NCBI GenBank assembly: GCA_051294375.1
Contig: CM119264.1
Span: forward strand, 19,971,590 to 20,035,589
Direction of reading: 5' to 3'
Source: Paraspadella gotoi
Lineage: Eukaryota > Chaetognatha
Length of the DNA: 64,000 nt
Shown here: piece by piece, positions 1 to 11,556 of the stretch
Layout: the number at the start of each line of letters is the position of its first letter
How positions within the stretch are numbered: the stretch's first letter is position 1
Made by a program: the position numbers and the translations under genes
The notes under the pieces: generated by a model
What the model was told of the DNA's origin: nothing
Databases searched by the model: none
Seen by the model: the letters and a program-made list of their open reading frames with translations, nothing else

Positions 1-1940
1 ATTACTCAGAGAAAAACTTAGATAGAAAATGTTGTTTACCTTCTGGATTCTTTATACCTCAATTATTTTTTCTGTTTATTTTTGAAGAAAGTTTTTTTAT
101 TTAATTTCGGACAAAGAATGTTTCAAATGGATGACGTTTCATGATAGAACCTCCAATCAAGTAAGACAAATTGAAAATGCTCTATATTTATACCTTTGTA
201 TCAGAAAATCAGAAACAGATTCAGTCCATCAATGAAAGAAAATTCTGGTGAAGAGTTAAGGATCGGTTTATAAACTCGGTAAGTTAATATTGTAGACAAT
301 GATTTTGGAGGTTATTTAAATGTTGTTGGAAATTTTTAAAAAATTTTATTAGTAGTTAATAGTGTTAGCAGCATTGTTTTAATTGGAATCAAGCTTAGTT
401 TAGAATTACCTGAACACAGCCGAAATAGTCACAAATAACTATTTTTTACTTGTTATTAAATGTTAAGGTTTTTTCAAAACAGAAATCCTTGAAGATGACA
501 TTACTAGCAATAATCCTGATATCAACAGTGACACGAAGATGACATCTTCAGAAATGATGCTGATATCATATGAGGCAAAGATTTAAAGCAATGATATGGA
601 CATTATCAATCAAAGACCAAAGTCCGCATCTACTACCATCTTTTGTTAAAGATTAATAAAAAGGATAACTATTTCCAAAAGCTTTTGAAGTACACATTAT
701 TGTCTAAGTATCAAGAAATATAGGTTTTGAAATTTTTGAAATTAATATGTTTTTAAGGCAACCTTTTTTACAAAGAATGGTAATCACGGTCCTAGCTTGA
801 GTCAAGCTCTGGAGTGCCTACCTCCCAGGAATTTACTTACAGCAAAGGATAACAGTTTTTTAAAAAATATGAAAATGACCATTTCAAAATGGTCTATAAA
901 ATAATTAAATGATAATGATATATGAATGTTGTAAGAATCGTATACATTTAACTAAACTAATTCTTTCGATGTTTCTAACTAAGCGGGTTCCCTAATAATT
1001 GGAGGCCGGCTGAAATTTTTCAGTGACAGGTAACATTCAAAATTCCATGAAGTAATTAATTAATTTAATAAAAATTATTTATAAATTTACAGTTTTTGAT
1101 TTGATCATTGGTGGGCTGAAATTTTTGACATTTGGTGAAGACGTTTACAACAGGAATATCAGAAGGCTTTCATAGTATTAGTGCATCAGTTTTACCGTGA
1201 ATAAAAATTCCAGTTGAAAATAATATCATTTTTTCCCTAAATAATATGAACATGTGGTATGAATATAGTAGTCAATTTGCAATGTCCAAAGCGTTAGACA
1301 GACCAAGCCTCAAAAGAAGAATCATGGTTATTAAAAATTGAGAAAAGTGGCTTTGAATTCCAAAAAAAAAAAAAAATGAAATGAATCGAAAAATCATTTA
1401 ACCAATCAAACGTTTTTCCCTCATATATCATTATTATTGTAGTATTTAGTAGTAAGTTCCAAATAAAAAGAAACAATAGTTTTATTGCTACTTGAAAAAT
1501 TAAAATGTTCCTGTGAAAGTTTCTGACTTATCAAATTTTTATGATCATAAGGGGTTATATCAAATTATCCTTGTCTTAATAAAATAACGCAATATTAGTT
1601 GGAATCTTACAAAAACATATATAATTAATAAATATAATATAATTATAGTATTGGTATACATTTAAGTAAAAATTCAACCCAAACAGAATCAAAGTGTTGT
1701 ATCGGTATTAACTTAGTGGTGAGGCTGTTGACTGTTTAAAATAAAGAAATTGCTACAATGATGTCGATTCCAAAAAAAATAAAAAATTTTGGTAAAATTC
1801 GTTTAGGCTAGGCTGAGAAACGTTTGGTGTATTATTTTCCTTTTAAAAAATGAAATATTTCTTTCACAGTAACATTCCAAAAATTATGTGACAGTTAATG
1901 ATGAAACCATATCAATATCATATCAAACAACCTAATTCTA
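1..1940. other. AT-rich non-coding DNA
   Basis: No supported gene. The longest open frames are short and low in complexity. A possible tiny exon near 482-585 is discussed under findings. The stretch may be upstream intron of the Ig gene or intergenic sequence; nothing here decides between them. Confidence 0.5.
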
Positions 1941-1944
1941 ACCT

Positions 1945-2480
1945 ATAAAGTAAGGCGTGTGAAGTTTTCAGATCAAAATACGAATATGTTGTTCATGAAC
2001 AGTCTTGTATCAAAAGAACATTGATATATAAATTTTTTAAAAAAAAATTTATTAATTTTCGCATGAGTACTTACCATAGAAAATGTCAAAATTTTTAAAA
2101 ATTTTTTATTTTTAGTTTTGAAGCAGATTTGAATTCCTCATAAAAAGTTAATAAAAGAAAAATCTTAATCAAAAATTCTTCATTAAGTTAGTAAAAATAG
2201 CTATATTTTTATACTAATAAATTATAGTTAATAATAGTTTTTCATTTTGACCCACTTAATAAAATAATTTTAAATTTTAATTCCTTTTATCAACTTTTTG
2301 TAGGAATTCAAGAATCTCAATTCAAAATATAAAGGAAAACTTTTGAACATTTTTATTTATGGTAGTACATATTGTAGTAGATTATGCCCTATGCGAAAAA
2401 ATTAAAAAAAATAAAAATTATTTTTTTATTTACAAAAATGTTCACCTGTTTGTGATCTACTATTCAAATTTGGATTCTAC
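1945..2480. repeat. Diverged foldback miniature element, TAAGGCG family
   Basis: It opens with TAAGGCGTGTGAAG and contains the same internal arms as the intact copies at 6998-7577 and 17824-18421: a block around GAATTCCTCATAAAAAG near 2131, a CATTAAG block, and their inverted counterparts near 2250-2310. The right end and any target duplication have decayed, so the borders are approximate. Confidence 0.45.
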
Positions 2481-3320
2481 TTAATTTTAAATATTTTTGC
2501 TAACGCTTTACCTAGTCACTTTTTTATGACAATTCCTTCTCTGCTCAGATTGGCCATGAGGAAAGTGCCTGCAACGTTTTCCAATCATAAAGAGTTTTAG
2601 AACTTTGATCTAAATTTAGTCTGCCACTAATAGTAAATGAGATGCCCCGTTCTCACTTTTATGAATAAGCAGGGAGCAAATCTAATACCAAGTCATTTGG
2701 CCTGCCAATTTCTGGCATCCAATGGTACTACAAGATTCTTAGAATAGTAAGCATGAATAAAAATCACTACCGCACACCTGGCAAGATTCTCTAAATCTTG
2801 ACAAACAAATAAGAAAATCAAGTAAGAATTGCAACATCAATAGAATCGTTAATAAAGGTAGATGATCATATGCTAAGAAGAGTTTTTGTGGATACCAAAA
2901 GACAAATCTCCAACACCCTATAAGTTATTTATAAGTATGATGGAAATCTCTGTAAACAGATTTACACTCCTGCTTGTTTCATTACAAAAGTCTGGATGCC
3001 ATTAGCGCCTTTACCCGGGATCAAAATGACCATGAACGCCTCCTCTGCACACTTGCAAAGAATTTATTGTAATCATCATTAGTCAAGTCAAGAATCTTTC
3101 TCTAATGGTAATAAAAGCAATAACAACAACAAATACTATGTCTGGTTATTCAATAGAACAAAATATAAGGACATGATGCACATAAGTAATGAAAATTGTT
3201 TGGCAAAGGGCTTATAACTATTTAAAACCCCCTTACCATTCCTTTCTTTTCAATCTCACCAACTTTGCCTGACTTTGTAGGAGACTGTCCTGTTTCTTAT
3301 CGTGCTCTCCTTGTTATAAC
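2481..3320. other. Non-coding DNA, nothing recognised
   Basis: No open frame, RNA gene or repeat match elsewhere in the window was recognised. Base composition is slightly less AT-rich than the flanks. Confidence 0.4.
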
Positions 3321-3323
3321 TGA

Positions 3324-3548
3324 AGAGACAGTAATTATTATTATGGTAAGTGACAGAACCGTTTCAATATAAGCCAGTCCCTGAGCTTCGGATCAGGCTG
3401 TAAACACCTGCTAGGCGACCAACCGGCTAGAACCCCAGACCATTTGGGTTGGGAGGCAAAATGACTTGCCTCCGGACAGACCAAATGGTCGCTCAATGAA
3501 TGGTTGGTGGATTTAGTCCACCATATAACAACCATGTATAAGTTGATC
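3324..3548 (-). repeat. SINE-like interspersed repeat, family 1
   Basis: It matches, with divergence, sequence at 53270-53700 and 56455-56905: the shared blocks include AGTGACAGAACCGTT, CCGGCTAGAACCCC and GAATGGTTGGTGGATTT. On its sense strand the related copy carries an A-box-like CTAGCAGTTAAGAGG followed by a weak B-box-like segment, so a tRNA origin is possible. This copy is shorter. The open frame across it is incidental. Confidence 0.55.
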
Positions 3549-3744
3549 ATAAAAATAACCTACGGTATCTCCTGACTTTAGACATGCTTTACTGTTTAAG
3601 GTTCTTTGCAATAACATTCAGTATCAATCAATGAGACTTTCATTCATTAGCCCTTCCTCAGTGCAATACAAATGGCCAAACTCACCATTTTTGTGCGCTT
3701 TGTAGTCGGGCATTGCCTAGTTCACAGCGCCTATAAGCAGAGAC

Positions 3745-4000
3745 CTTCAGTCTGGACCCGGTAGCTCAATTGAGTAATGCCATCAGCTGCATGAACACTA
3801 GGTACCGGGGTTCATCCTAACCCGGTACCTACCCTGGCGGGAAGCGTGAGGACGGCCGAAAGCTGCTTTGGGGGCATGGCAAACACTCAAGCCTGGTTCC
3901 GCAAGCCCCAGGGACCCGTTCCATGGCTTGCTAGAGGGGGTATTAATAGAAAGTTACGGACAGTCATCTTCAGCCCATGTACTTTCTTATATCCACAGCT
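3745..4000 (+). repeat. tRNA-derived SINE, family 2, copy 1
   Basis: The head looks like a degenerate tRNA: A-box-like GGTAGCTCAATTGAG near 3759 and B-box-like GGTTCATCC near 3809, at normal pol III spacing. A GC-rich body follows (GAGGACGGCC, GGGGGCATGG, AGGGGGTA, AGTTACGGA). The same order of blocks recurs at 34780-35045, so this is a dispersed family. The acceptor and anticodon stems are not intact, which argues against a functional tRNA. Confidence 0.65.
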
Positions 4001-5240
4001 TTAACCTCAAAAAAAATTATAAAAGTTTTGATTAACACCATCTGTCATTTGTCAAATTCATTCCATTATGGGCACAGCCGGGTTCCTTGTGATTGCCACA
4101 CCATCTTTCTTTTGCTTCTATTCTGCTTCTTTCTCGTGGGCGTCAGACAACAGAGTTGTGGTCCTTTCTGACTATTCAGTTGCATGAAAATTAATAGGAA
4201 AACCAAAAGTAGCAATGAACATTTTTTTCGGTATTACCATCAAGAAAAATGGACACAGAAACCAGATATTCTCACCTCATGATAAAGATAACTGCACTAA
4301 TTTATTTACATTTTGCTTTGCTGTTTTGATAATTTGGTTTTTTTTTTTTTTTTTTTTCGTCGTTTTTTGATTGATTCACAAATTTAATTTTTTTTAATTG
4401 TCTACATTATAATATAATGATATACATAATCTCCATTTAGTTATTAAAAAAACAATTTATTTGGGAAAACTTTCAAATAGCGGTAAGCACAATTGTAAAA
4501 GAGAACAAAATTTTTATTTCAAAAACTTAAAAACACGGTAAACCAAAAGTAAAAAATAAAATAAAAAATCGCGGATCCCAGATTTTTTTCCTAAATTCGT
4601 TTGTGTCAACATTTATCGTTTTTTTGCACTTTTTTCATGGGAGCTTCTATAAAAATCGTTCTGAGAGTGATTCCTTGTCAATGAAGCTCATTGCCAAAAT
4701 TTAAAAATTTTTAAAAATTTGCATTCAGAAGAAAAGTCTCTTTTCCTGAGGGTAAGTAAATTGAACAAAAACTCAAGTTAATGCAATCAACCGTCATTTA
4801 TATACTTTAGCTACATTTGCGAGTATCCATTTTGCAATCAGTTTGTTTTCATAGGAAAATAACTTTAGCAACGATTGAATATTTTTTTTCTAATTTTTAA
4901 TTTGACTTTTATTCCAAAGATTGAGATAGAAAAAAAAGCATACTACCAATGTGTAGATCATGATTAAAATTATCTAATATCCAAAAAGTCTTACCACAGG
5001 CTATCTTTATTGGTTTTGAGAGAGAGAACCCTTTTTGAAAAATTGTCAACCTTAGAAGGCTATATCTCAAAAAAAGTTGATATCTAGAAAAATTTTGGAT
5101 TGGTGGCATCTTGTACCCCGGGAAGAATGGGAATCAAGTGACCATCGGACGACTTCTTTTTTTTTTAAATTTTTTTTTTCAAGATCCCATGAACAGACTC
5201 CCGTTAAACCGCAATGAAAACTGCGGGCGTGAAGAAAGAA
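4001..5240. other. Non-coding DNA with poly-T tract
   Basis: AT-rich sequence with a T-run at about 4339-4357 and no supported gene. The far right part (5100-5240) has a more GC-rich stretch beside the PLE at 5245 that I could not assign. Confidence 0.4.
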
Positions 5241-5249
5241 ACTTCTTTA

Positions 5250-5283
5250 TAACTCTCTTTTCGGAGTCTTCATCAGCTTTTGC
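5250..5283 (-). ncRNA. Half hammerhead ribozyme, broken
   Basis: On the minus strand CTGATGAAGACTC is followed by GAAAAGAGAGTT, where intact family members have GAGTCGAAAC. The first core box and one side of stem II are present, but the GAAAC box and cleavage site are missing. This should be inactive. Confidence 0.45.
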
Positions 5284-5689
5284 CAATCAACAAATTGATC
5301 TCTTTAACATTAGTTTTTAGAGAGAGAGAAAGAGAAAAAGAGAGAGCTTCCAGCAAAGAATATAGAAAGGACAGTGGTCAGATGTGAGGACAGGTGAAGG
5401 TAAGGACAGGGAAGAAGAAAAAATTGGTTGAAACTTGAAAGGTGAAATTTTGGAGAGTGAACAGAGATAGAGAAAATATTTACATTTGGCAATGTATAAC
5501 AATTAATAGTGGGAGAAAACTTAATAGACTATAAATGAATAAATAACATAGGATTAATAATTTAGTTTACAGTTAATAAGAGTGAAATGTGAAATGGAAA
5601 ATAAGTTGTGAGGGATAAGTGAAATATATAGATAAAGAAAGAGCTCAAAAAAGAGCTGCCCCCCCGGGCAAATGAGGGACGCTGACGAT

Positions 5690-6147
5690 AAGAACGGGTC
5701 ATTGACTTGTCATAGGCTGATAGGTTATTGTTGTAGAGTGAGATTGACCACTGTGGTAGTGAGCCGCCCGGAAAAATACTGGAATATCTCTTTGGCCTGA
5801 TAAGCCTGCCGATGACCCTCCTCTCGCCTAACAACGAGGTGGGTGATTATCTGTTCTTGTCTGCTTCGATACAGGAGATACAGATTCCTCCTCCTGCAGC
5901 CGTCGTTTTGGGCGGCGCTCAGCATGAGGAGAGTCGTGCCAAGTTGCTGCAGGTTCGGGAGAGGTATCGGACGTCCATTGCCTGCTGAGAGGCCTCCGCC
6001 TGACCCGTTGAGTAACGTGCGGTTGGGGTGGTGCTGGGTGTTCCACCTCCATTTTGATAAGCGAATCATAGCTTGAAGGGAGGTCGAATCGTCCTCCATC
6101 ACGATTCAGAGAGGGCTTGAGGGCTTTGATGTACATTGCCTCTCTAA
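5690..6147 (-). pseudogene. PLE protein, GIY-YIG C-terminal remnant
   Basis: The minus strand reads MYIKALKPSLNRDGG then RFDLPSSYDSLI, nearly identical to IREAIYIKALEPSLNRDGG in the fuller PLE at 25656-28660, where it follows the GIY-YIG core. A low-complexity tail rich in Arg, Pro and Gln follows. The N-terminal side is cut by the mariner-like insertion and resumes at 8257. It is a fragment and cannot encode an active endonuclease. Confidence 0.7.
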
Positions 6148-6880
6148 TACAGTGTGTCCCAATGTCTGTTAAGAAAAGCTTACTGCTCCGATACCAGATC
6201 GAAAAATTTTAATTTATTATAATAAATATGCGCACAAGTATGGACCATTTTATATGATACCTAAATTTTCAAATTGAACAAAGCAAACTCCTTGAGTTAT
6301 TACATAAAGCAAATGGTAAAAACATTTTTTCAGTGATTTTTTGAAGAAAAAAAATTTAAATTATATATTTTTTAATATTTATCAATAGACATATTGAAGT
6401 AATCCTTTCTTTTTCGTTGTTAGTAGTGATTAGAGAATTGACAAAGTTTTTGTTTGCAACGAATTTTATTTTAATTGAACCGACAAGTTTCGACTTGCTT
6501 TACATTGGGAATTTTTCCGCCTGGTACAATCCCCGGTGCAGAATTTACCGGTTCAGTCGCACTCTCCTCTCTGCCATTGACGCGCCAATGACCCGTCACC
6601 ATCGTCCATGCCCTTCATTTGCATAATCCAAGGGGGCCAGCTCATTTTGAGCTCTTTCTTACTCCTTAAATTTCACTTTATATTCACTTAACACTTAAAA
6701 TTCTCACATTTCATTTTTCACAAATTTCATTTCATTTTTCACTTTTTATCCCTTAGTTAACTATTTATCCATTAGATAATTGTTAAATTTCACTAATTTT
6801 AGTTTTTCAAAGAATTTATCTTTGTTGTACATTGCACAATGTATCATTTATTATTTATTTATCCCTGTTGTCTCTCTCTT

Positions 6881-6912
<32 letters not shown>

Positions 6913-6914
6913 CT
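6881..6914 (+). repeat. CT microsatellite in PLE terminus
   Basis: A (CT)n run, a standard part of the terminal repeats of this PLE group; similar tracts occur next to most hammerheads in the window. Confidence 0.8.
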
Positions 6915-6950
6915 CCCTTCTTATGCACAAATTTCAAACCAAACTGTCAA

Positions 6951-6994
6951 AAACGCTGATGAAGGTTTGTAAAGCAAGTCGAAACATGTCTGTT
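6951..6994 (+). ncRNA. Hammerhead ribozyme motif, PLE P2
   Basis: The core box CTGATGA is at 6956-6962 and GAAAC at 6981-6985, joined by a stem II of GGTTTG with CAAGTC (wobbles included). The short helix III is ACATGT with predicted cleavage after C6990. Helix I can form about four pairs (AACG with TGTT). This is the type I minimal layout known from Penelope-like elements. Activity is inferred, not shown. Confidence 0.78.
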
Positions 6995-6997
6995 CAA

Positions 6998-7577
6998 TAA
7001 GGCGTAGTGAAAGTTACATACGAAAATTCTAAAAGTCAATTATGAACAACATACCATCAGTGAACATTAATTTGTAAAAAAAAATAATTTTATGTTTTTT
7101 AATTTTCGCAGTAGGCTATATTTATATATAGTACTAACCTTATAAAATTGAAAAATTTCAAAATAAGCTTTTCTTAATTTTGATTGCAGATTTGAATTCC
7201 TCGTAAAAAGTTGATAAAAGAAAATATAAATCATTTTTAAAAATTCTTTCATTAAGTGGATTAAAAATTTAAAAAACTATATTTAATATATAAAAAGTTA
7301 ATTTTCAGCTTAAAATATAGCTTTTTTCTAATTTTTGACCCACTTAATGAAGGAATTTTTCAAAAAGAGTTATATTTCTTTTTATCAACTTTTTATGACG
7401 AATTCAAATCTGCAAAAAATCTTAGAAAAAACAGTTTTGAAATTTTAACATTTATTTGTAAATTGTAAAATTTATTCTAATTTTTTTATTATATAAATGT
7501 TTATTAGTATAATGTTGTTCGTTCCTCACTTTTAGAATTTTAATTAAAGTCAAATTTAGAAATTTTACTACGCCTTA
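6998..7577. mobile_element. hAT-like foldback miniature element, TAAGGCG family
   Basis: The ends TAAGGCGTAGTGAAAGTT and its inverse ACTACGCCTTA are flanked by a perfect 8 bp duplication CTGTTCAA (6990-6997 and 7578-7585). The interior is a long imperfect palindrome with no coding sequence. An 8 bp duplication and a TA-rich 5' terminus are typical of hAT elements. A sister copy lies at 17824-18421. It interrupts helix I of the P2 hammerhead. Confidence 0.82.
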
Positions 7578-8256
7578 CTGTTCAATTAAAATAAAATTCG
7601 TTGCAAACAAAAACTTTGTAAATTCTCTAATATTTATCAAATATTTTTTATAATATTGATTAAAAATCGTTTTAAATATTCTTTTAGATGCAGGACAGTA
7701 AGAAACTACCTCATATTTTTAGCTCCAGAGCTTTTATAATGCAATAATCATCATTTTTAAAATTGTTTAATGTTTTTTTAATGTTTATTTACCTTGTTCA
7801 TATTACTTTTTTAATTGATTAAATAATAATTTATTGATTAAATAGCAACTATTTTGATCTGGCTTAATGATTCAATCGCTCACAACGTCCAATAATAAAA
7901 TTTAAATTTAAAATTAACATATTTTTATCAATTTTTATATATTTTTTAATATTTATTTCTTTTTATTAATGCTCTTATTTTTTACATATTAAAATTTAAA
8001 TAACTTATATCTATTTAAAATATTTTTTTATTTATTTTTTTTAATAAAATTTATTTTAAAATAAAAAAGAATATCTAAAAATTAAAAAAGTGAGAAAATA
8101 GGACTCATTTAAATTGAATGTTCTGCAAAAAAAATTGATAAAAATTGAATTCTAAATATATTATTTTTGACATTGTTATCTCAGAAATAAGATTTCATAA
8201 CACAGTTCCGCACAATATGTAAAAGTTAACCGACAGTACCATTGGGACACACTGTA

Positions 8257-8342
8257 CCTCTAGAGAACCAGTTTTGGTCATGGGACAGCACAAGGCAGTC
8301 AGTCTCTCTAAACAGATGGCCAGTTGCTGAATGCTCGGCACC
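8257..8342 (-). pseudogene. PLE protein remnant, right part in P1
   Basis: This continues the minus-strand PLE frame cut at 6147 and matches 26650-26745 of the fuller element (CCAGTTTTGGTCAT, AACAGATGGCCAG, GAATGCTCGGCA). It ends abruptly at the junction with the inverted terminal repeat, which shows that P1 is 5'-truncated. Confidence 0.65.
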
Positions 8343-8523
8343 TTTCAAGTTTCAACCAATTTTTTTTTCTTCCCTGTCCTTACATTCACCTGTCCTCACA
8401 TCTGACTACTGTCCTTTCTTAATTCTTTGTTGGAAGCTCTCTGTTTTTTTTTTCTCTCTCTCTATTTTTCTCTCTCTCTCTTTCTAAAAACTAATGTTAA
8501 AGAGATCAATTTGTTGATTGGCA

Positions 8524-8566
8524 AAAGCTGATGAAGACTCTTAAAAGAGAGTCGAAACATGTACGA
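8524..8566 (+). ncRNA. Hammerhead ribozyme motif, PLE P1
   Basis: CTGATGA is at 8528-8534 and GAAAC at 8554-8558, with stem II GACTC/GAGTC closing an A-rich loop. Helix III is ACATGT and the predicted cleavage site is A8563 (UA, allowed by the UH rule). Helix I is weak beyond the first pair, so activity may be low. Confidence 0.72.
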
Positions 8567-8683
8567 CCATAAAACTGTCAATAAAAAAATCGTTGTGAAT
8601 ACAAAAATCTGTTTTTCCTAATACCAAAACGCAACGAAATGAAAGGATTATAACAATGTCTACAATTATGAGATAGAATAAAA

Positions 8684-10344
8684 AAGGCTTCATATAATAA
8701 AATGTGGTACCCCTTTTTTGTGACCAGAACACGTTCCGAGAAAACTACTGGACCAAATTTATTGAATTTTAGTATGAATATAAATAGAACTATCGAGGCG
8801 AATTTCAATATTTGACCCCTGAGCCGTGAAATGGGGCCCCGGAGGGGTCACCCTTAGGGGCAATAAATGGTCAAAAAATGTTTTTTAATTTTTTTTATTA
8901 TTTTTGATTTTAAGTTGCGTAGACGTTTACTTTTCCACAGAAACGTATTAATTACCACAGAAATATTAGTTTACATTAATTTTCAGCTTCATGAACATCA
9001 GCAGTTCAAGTCAGTTTTGGAATAATTTAGGAAAATTGGAAGTAAAATGATGAACCATGCATCTTCAAACTATGCTTAATTATTAGGGCGTTGAAAAATA
9101 ACGAAATATAACAAATCAAGTGAGGTACATAGCTATTTTAGTGTAATAAAGTTTGTAGAATTCGATGATGATAACCATTTTTTTGTATAGTCTCATCTTC
9201 TTTGTCGGAAATGGCGATTTTTGCAGCATATAAGGTGCTATTAAAATGGAGCAAACATTGTAGTGTATAAGAAACTCAAATTATTAAGATTTTATAAAAG
9301 TCATATTTAACTTACATAATATGAAAATAAAGACCCATATAAATATTTTGGTAAGTTTATTTACAAATTTTATATTTTATTAATAGTTTGTTAGCTATAT
9401 TTAATAATAAATAATAAAAAAAAAGCTAAAGTGAAAAAATTAAAATTTTAAAATTTTAAAACCAGATTTGAATTCCTTACAAAAATTTGATATAAGAAAA
9501 TATAATCCATTTTAAAAAATTAGTAGGTTAAAAATATTAACAACTATTATTTTTGTTTAATTTTTCAATTTTTGGCTTAAAATTATAGTTTTCTGAATTT
9601 TGACCAACTTAATGACATAATTTTGATATAAAAATTATATTTTCTTATATCAACTTTTTGCAAAGAATGCAAATCCATGAAAAAAATTTTGAAATTATTA
9701 TTTTTTAACTTTAGCCCAATTTTTACTCATAATTATTAATAAATATAGTTATAGTTATAGTTAGAGTTTTATAAAACATAAAATTTAGAAAAATATTTTT
9801 ATAAATATTTTTATAAATCTTTATTTTTATATTTCAAAAGCTCATATAAATTTTATAAAATTTTAATAATTTGATTTATCATAACTTATAATGGTTTTAA
9901 TAATTTTATATACATTAAAAACCCTTATTTTCGACAAGAAAGATAAAATTATACAAAAAAATGGTCATCACCATCGAATTCTACAGACTACATTACACTA
10001 AAATAGCTATGTACCTCACTTGATTTGTTATATTTTGTTATTTTTCAACGCTCTAATAATTATTGAACATTTTTCAATTTTAGTTTTAAAATGTTTTTTT
10101 ATATGATGCCACTAAAAAAATTTTTAAATATAAAAAAAAATTTAAGGTTTTTTTGGCTCCCCAGTGGTCCACCCCCAGGGCCCTGTATCTCTTGTCAGGG
10201 GTTGAATATTAAAATTTGCCTCGATAGTTCTATTTATATCGTCATTAAGACTCTAAATGTAAAATTTCATGAAATTCGATCAGGTAGTTTGGTACAGATT
10301 CTGGTCACAAAAAAGGGGTACTACATTTTATAATATGAAGCCTT
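8684..10344. mobile_element. Foldback element with long inverted ends, nested MITE inside
   Basis: The ends are long inverted repeats: AAGGCTTCATAT at the left and ATATGAAGCCTT at the right, followed inward by matching GGTACCCCTTTTTTGTGACC, ATAGAACTATCGAGG and a GACCCC/GGGGTT block. It has no coding sequence. A hAT-like element occupies 9084-10055. No convincing target duplication was found, so the superfamily is undetermined. Confidence 0.65.
9084..10055. mobile_element. hAT-like foldback miniature element, TAGRGCG family, copy 1
   Basis: It starts TAGGGCGTTGAAAAATA and ends with the inverse (CAACGCTCTA). The 8 bp flanks TTAATTAT (9076-9083) and ATAATTAT (10056-10063) match at seven positions. 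The whole element is an imperfect palindrome and non-coding. Confidence 0.8.
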
Positions 10345-10409
10345 CGGTAAGTAAAAATAATTATTTCCCAAATTATTAAAGTAGCATCTATCAATCTGAG
10401 ACTGCAAGT

Positions 10410-11390
10410 TAGAGCGTTGAAAAATAACAAAATATAACAAAATCAAGTGAGGTACATAGCTATTTTAGTGTAATGTAGTCTGTAGAATTGGATGGTGATG
10501 ACCATTTTTTTGTATAATTTTATCTTTCTTGTCGGAAATGGCGGTTTTTAATGTTTATAAAATTGTTAATATAAAACACCATTATAAGTTATGATAAATC
10601 AAATTATTAAAATTTTAAAAAATTTATATGAGCTTTTGAAATATAAAAATAAAGACTTATAAAAATATTTTGGTAGGTTTATTTTTAAATTTTATGTTTC
10701 ATAAAAAGTTAGTTAACTATATTATTAATAATTATGAGTAAAAATTGGGCTAAAGTTAAAAAATAATAATTTCAAAAAATTTTTTCATGGATTTGCATTC
10801 TTTGGAAAAAGTTGATATAAGAAAATATAATTTTTATATCAAAATTATGTCATTAAGTTGGTCAAAATTCAGAAAAACTATAATTTTAAGCCAAAAATTG
10901 AAAAATTAAACAAAAATAATAGTTTTTAATATTTTTAACCTACTTAATGAAAGATTTTTTAAAATGGATTATACTTTCTTATACTAATTTTTGTAAGGAA
11001 TTCAAATCCGGTTTTAAAAATTTTAAAATTTTTATTTTTTTACTTTAGCTTATTTTTTATTATTATTTATTAATAAATATAGCTAACAAACTATTAATAA
11101 AATATAAAATTTGTAAATAAACTTACCAAATATTATATGGGTCTTTATTTTTATATTATGTAAGTTAAATATGGCTTTTATAAAATCTTAATAATTTGAG
11201 TTTCTTATACTCTACAATGTTTGCTCCATTTTAATAGCATCTTATATGCTGCAAAAATCGCCATTTCCGACAAAGAAGATGAGACTATACAAAAAAATGG
11301 TTATCATCATCGAATTCTACAGACTTTATTGCACTAAATAGCTATGTACCTCACTTGATTTGTTATATTTCGTTATTTTTCAACGCCCTA
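10410..11390. mobile_element. hAT-like foldback miniature element, TAGRGCG family, copy 2
   Basis: The termini TAGAGCGTTGAAAAATA and CAACGCCCTA are flanked by a perfect 8 bp duplication CTGCAAGT (10402-10409 and 11391-11398). At 981 bp it is close in size to copy 1 (972 bp). It is a non-coding palindrome. Confidence 0.85.
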
Positions 11391-11556
11391 CTGCAAGTAT
11401 ATATAAAACTCATAATCATGGATATACTTGGCCCTTATTAAGGGGCCCTTGTTAAATAAAATTTTTTGGAAAAATAATGATATTGTACAATGTATATAGC
11501 TACAGTGTAAGATATTTTTATATCCACTGCTGAGTCAAAAAAAACTTTTATTTTAG

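Larger units (their letters stand above)
6386..7627. mobile_element. Penelope-like element P2, nested, 13 bp target duplication
   Basis: Flanked by the direct repeat TAATATTTATCAA (6373-6385 and 7628-7640). The two ends are inverted copies of one sequence: the left (6417-6505) carries only the 3' half of a hammerhead, and the right carries a complete one (6951-6994). Between lie GGGCCAGCTC near 6628 and the CT-rich terminal tract. There is no coding capacity. A hAT-like element sits inside at 6998-7577. Confidence 0.8.
6150..8254. mobile_element. Mariner-like TA-flanked element inside P1
   Basis: The perfect 15 bp terminal inverted repeat CAGTGTGTCCCAATG starts at 6150 and ends at 8254. The element is flanked by TA at 6148-6149 and 8255-8256. 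Removing it restores the PLE sequence CTCTCTAATACCTCTAG, which is found uninterrupted near 26650. The interior is AT-rich and has no transposase, so it is non-autonomous or gutted. A PLE (6386-7627) has inserted into it. Confidence 0.8.
5245..8665 (-). mobile_element. Penelope-like element P1, interrupted by nested elements
   Basis: The outermost layer of a nest. The left part carries a minus-strand hammerhead half (5250-5283), GA-rich terminal sequence, a GAGCTCAAAAAAGAGC block at 5640 and the C-terminus of the PLE protein on the minus strand up to 6148. The protein resumes at 8257 and stops at about 8340, where it is joined directly to an inverted terminal copy with a plus-strand hammerhead (8528-8563). 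The right end has the family tail CAAAACGCAACGAAATGAAA. The gap between halves is the mariner-like insertion 6150-8254. No target duplication was identified and the outer borders are approximate. Confidence 0.7.

Noticed and set aside
3756-3840. Functional tRNA gene
   Set aside because: A- and B-box-like words are present, but the acceptor and anticodon stems cannot be paired and the sequence is part of a dispersed SINE.
5725-6136. Independent host gene on the minus strand
   Set aside because: Matches the PLE protein tail at 26160-26640 and lies between PLE terminal sequences.
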